DNA of 64,000 bases. Origin: Juglans regia (taxonomy: Eukaryota; Streptophyta; Magnoliopsida; Fagales; Juglandaceae). Position 1 is the stretch's first letter; each line of letters starts with the position of its first letter. The notes beneath the pieces were generated by a model that was given only the letters and a program-made list of their open reading frames with translations, searched no databases and was not told where the DNA came from. Below, one piece after another: positions 60,927 through 64,000 of this stretch. Position numbers and translations under genes: made by a program. The stretch covers positions 39,898,964 through 39,962,963 of the forward strand of contig NC_049901.1 in NCBI RefSeq assembly GCF_001411555.2, read 5' to 3'.

Positions 60927-61111
60927 ATGGATCCAGTCCATATCTTTAATGAGTCCGGCCTGGCCATAAATTATAAATATCAAGTTGTGAAAATTACACA
61001 TGGTGGCCCCATTGACCTCGTGAAGATACCCAGAACAAGTCCTCCATTTTCTTCCCACCACGTTCTGAGATTCATCGAGGAAATTGCTGAGGGGACCCAG
61101 TCGCTTCTATC

Positions 61112-61149
<38 letters not shown>

Positions 61150-61560
61150 CACAAGCATTAACAAGCTGCATTCCGAGCTAGGTTGTTCCATCTTCGGCCT
61201 CTCTCTCCCTATAGCAGAAGATCGATCGAGATCATCATGTATGATCAGCTATCGTACGTGTCTGATGTTTGCAAGTTCTTGCCTAAGGTTTGCAGCTAGC
61301 TTCTCATGCATCTAATATTTCTTTTTGGCTTTAAATCCCTTTATTCATTTGGAAATAAACAATTTTTCTTCTTTTTTTTTTGGGATGATCACAGGTTTGT
61401 TTTGCATGGGATGAAGGTGGATGAATTAATAATGGTGTCGACGATGCTGATAAAGGGCAATAATTGTCGGAGACTGATCACAGTTGCAAACAAAACATTG
61501 ACCATGATGTCCAAACAACATTGGTCAAGTGAAGAACCCACGCATGCAAAACAAGGTTAA
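60927..61560 (+). CDS. Multi-exon gene of unknown function, copy B
   Basis: The first exon opens MDPVHIFNESGLAINYKYQV, continues to PRTSPPFSSHHVLRFIEEIA, and then enters an (AT)n tract (61118-61145), so its donor is not resolved. The second exon is probably 61215-61287 after a CTCCCTATAG acceptor (ISYRTCLMFASSC), with donor AAG|GTTTGC. The third starts at 61395 after GATCACAG (FVLHGMKVDELIMVSTMLIK, then GNNCRRLITVANK) and stops at 61558-61560. Exons 2 and 3 join in phase in this frame. The alternative frame beginning at the ATG of exon 2 (MYDQLSYVSDVCKFLPK) meets a stop soon after the junction, so I reject it. Family not recognised. The size and the 'N-x-SGL/SDL' opening hint at a tandem relative of the gene at 58230. 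The counterpart in unit A is broken. Confidence 0.5.
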
Positions 61561-61774
61561 GCCTAATTAATTGTCATAATATTAATGATATATTAATTAT
61601 ACATGGCTATGCACTCATCATGTTAGAAAAATCCTTTGCGCTCTAGTCTTGATTTGAGATGGCTTCGAACATTTTGGCATTACACCCAACATGCATGTTT
61701 CTCTTCCTTTTGTCTATACTCTTTATGGCCCAGGGCCTGACTTCATAATTAATTTAGAAAATCTTCATTTGGGC

Positions 61775-62599
61775 TATCGGTGTAAATCGGTCCGGTTTGG
61801 TCTGGGGATGATGGACCTGACCAAACACCTATAAGGACGGGATTGGACTAGTAGCTATTAGTCCCATCCAGTCCAATCAATCCGGCCCAATTATATTATT
61901 ATTTTATTTCATTTTTTTTTAAATAAATTAATAAAAAAATTATTTAAATTACGAAAATTAAAATTAATTGAATTATTAATGTTGATTATTTAACTGACTC
62001 ATTGAAAAAAATATTTAACTATAATTATATTTATGATGTTAATAGTTACTACTTACTAATTTAGACTTTACTCTTTAGTATGTATAATTATTAATGATGA
62101 CATACATTTTATATATGGTTATTGAATATCAAATAATTTGATCATTGTACGTAGATTGTTCATGCTTGCTTACAACTTAGGTAATTAAAAAAAAAAATTA
62201 CCGAATTACTTTAATTAAGTATAAATAGTAGAGTATGTATAAATGTATAATGTATTAACTATTTATATATAATGACATAAATTATTACATGATTTACGAT
62301 TTATTATTAATTGAAAGTATATATTATTTTATATTTTATATAGTCAATGATAATAAATTAGATGAAAATTACATCATTAACTTATATAATTATTATATTA
62401 AATTATTAAAAATATTTTAAATATATATAGTTTGATCCGGTTCAAAATTTATATACCCTAAGATTGGCCGAATTTTTTTAGTCCACAATTTGTGAGACCG
62501 AAACCGATTGGTAGAGTCTTTGGTTCATTCTGGTCCGGACTAAAAAGTTGGTTCGGGTTGATTTTTCCAATCCGGACCGAAAACTACTATACGCCCCTA
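61775..62599. mobile_element. hAT-type non-autonomous element, 825 bp
   Basis: 8-bp target duplication ATTTGGGC at 61767-61774 and 62600-62607. Termini TATCGGTGTAAATCGG and a right end ...ACGCCCCTA (complement TAGGGGCGT), with the left TIR partly mutated. Subterminal words are GGTCCGG and CCGGAC; the core is AT-rich. The same insertion is present, damaged, in unit A at 43844, so it predates the duplication. Confidence 0.88.
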
Positions 62600-62607
62600 A
62601 TTTGGGC

Positions 62608-64000
62608 TGATCAACTCCACCACATATTTACAGCAAGGAAAAATATTTATTCCATTAGAATAATTGTAAAAAAAATTATAAATTAATATGCCTTGATTTA
62701 TTTCATAGTAAAATTATTTTACGATTATATTAATATTATTATGTTTGTAATTGTTTTTATAATTTTATTTTTTTTCCAGTTAGCATTTCTCGATTAGCGT
62801 CAAGAAAGAAATGAATATTTGCTTAACAAAGAAAACTAGTAGATATGTTTTATGGCATAAAAACAAAATAAAAAAAGGTTGCGTGCATGTATTTTTCTCA
62901 TTAGTTACGGCCGTATATTAACGGAGAAGGAAACTTGAAGAGGAAGCTTGAACATGAAAGCTTAAAGAGGAAGCAAAGTTGGATCTAGCATTCGGATACT
63001 GATCGGAAACTGATCACTCCGGTGAACTTCTCCGGCAGAGTAAGCTCTCTCTCTCTCTCTCGTAAATATATCTTTACTTTGCGCTGGACTTCTGATTTTC
63101 TTGCCTCATAAGCTCATGAAGAATTCTAATTCCATCTCATGTTTTTAGGATGCTATTTCATTGGTTTCCTGTATGTTTTTATGTTGGTCATGATCGATCA
63201 CAAAGTACTTTAGCTAATTCTATCCCAACTATTAATACATCTAAGATTTGGGACTAAAAATCATCCATGTAGATTGTAATTACGTACTCAAACCTTAATT
63301 CAAAGATTAATATCATTTTTTTTTTGGGTTGATTAAAAGATTAAACATTATACAGAAACATATATATTTCAAGTACGTACTTAGAGTACCTTCGATCTGT
63401 TAAGATATAATTTAATAAAATCTATATTTTTCTATTGGTTTAAATTTTTAAAATAAGTGGTGATTTCATATTATATCATAAAATTTCACAACCCTTAAAT
63501 CCAGATTTATCATTGAATATTGGTAATACCAGATCAGTCATATACGTACCGCATTGATCATCGATATTATGAAAATTGACTGAATCATGCCTGCCTCTTT
63601 GTAATATTTCAGAGGTCATTGCTAAAGGCTGATCATGACTAATATCTTTTTTGGAAGTATGAAACTAATTAATTGCTAGATGAATCTTCATCTTTTGTTT
63701 CTGATTTCAGTTTTCGCATTCATGTCATAGCCCCTTTTCTGCAATATTAATGATAGTAGACCACCATGTTCTTGTTTCTTTGCTGTTCTTCCGCATTAGG
63801 GTACTGCTTTATTTGTTTTTCCACAAAGTTGTGATGATCACTAATTTGTTTAACATACATAACTCGATCGTTTTAGGTCAGTTTAGAAGATAAATCTCTA
63901 CAAAATAAGTAAGAACGTCAATCAACATTTTTCCAGCTCCCAGTGAGTAAAAATCATGAGTTATATCGGATTAGTTGTCCGGTTTCATGCACGAACCTTC
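62608..64000. other. AT-rich flank, possible leader near 62905-63065
   Basis: At 62905-63040 the sequence is purine-rich with GAGGAAGCTTGAACATGAAA and AAAGAGGAAGCAAAG words, then a (CT)n tract (63047-63060). It may be a non-coding first exon or leader of a gene beyond the window. No coding frame is supported in this stretch. Confidence 0.3.

Larger units (their letters stand above)
59416..61774 (+). repeat. Segmental duplication, module 2, copy B
   Basis: Partner of 42474-43843. It carries an extra 716-bp hAT element (59777-60492) and extra AT-rich spacer near 60590-60720 and 60830-60900. Confidence 0.9.

Noticed and set aside
61239..61290. ATG frame MYDQLSYVSDVCKFLPK as start of the unit-B gene
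   Set aside because: Spliced onto the next exon it stops after about nine codons, while the shifted frame stays open for over 50 codons. The latter is preferred.

Overview
This is a nuclear window from a eudicot plant. It is AT-rich, with spliced genes, CT-rich leaders, plant gene families (PPR, GARP/HHO, CYP71-clan P450, GH19 chitinase) and a heavy load of MITEs, hAT relatives and LTR-retrotransposon debris. The repeat style suggests a woody rosid, possibly Fagales; that is an impression and was not tested.

Layout. 1-232 is the 3' end of a CYP92-like P450, and a decayed piece of a similar gene lies at 4216-4550. 5122-7668 (minus) is a complete intronless PPR gene that closely resembles chloroplast editing factor CRR21. 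8-25 kb is intergenic: microsatellites, several MITE families, a three-copy unclassified repeat (12.2-14.7 kb), a complete 562-bp hAT element (14947-15508), LTR debris with two minisatellites (19.56-21.9 kb) and a 691-bp long-TIR element (22642-23332). 26030-28302 is a four-exon HHO/EFM-type GARP repressor. It converges on a nine-exon minus-strand gene (29.8-34.8 kb) for an RRM protein with an RD/RE-rich tail, whose last exon is duplicated. 36.9-42.3 kb is retrotransposon debris with a hAT insertion and one copy of a small two-exon gene candidate.

38.9-62.6 kb is the most structured part. It holds two copies of an old segmental duplication (unit A 38.9-45.1 kb, unit B 53.1-62.6 kb). Between them lie a GH19 chitinase pseudogene, split by a 4.7-kb Copia element, and a 2.3-kb AT-rich satellite. 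Unit B keeps a two-exon gene of unknown function (58230-58888), a second multi-exon gene (60927-61560) and the small two-exon candidate. Unit A carries broken copies of two of these. Unit B also took up a 1.9-kb internally deleted Copia element with one uninterrupted 479-codon frame, and a 716-bp hAT element whose empty target site survives in unit A.

Recurring theme: at least four complete or nearly complete non-autonomous hAT-type elements have TAGGG-like termini, 8-bp target duplications and subterminal arrays of short GC-rich words (GTCGGA or CCGGA). I found no operon-like or defence-like system. The least explained items are the 43/44-residue two-exon gene candidate present in both units, and the unrecognised gene pair in unit B.
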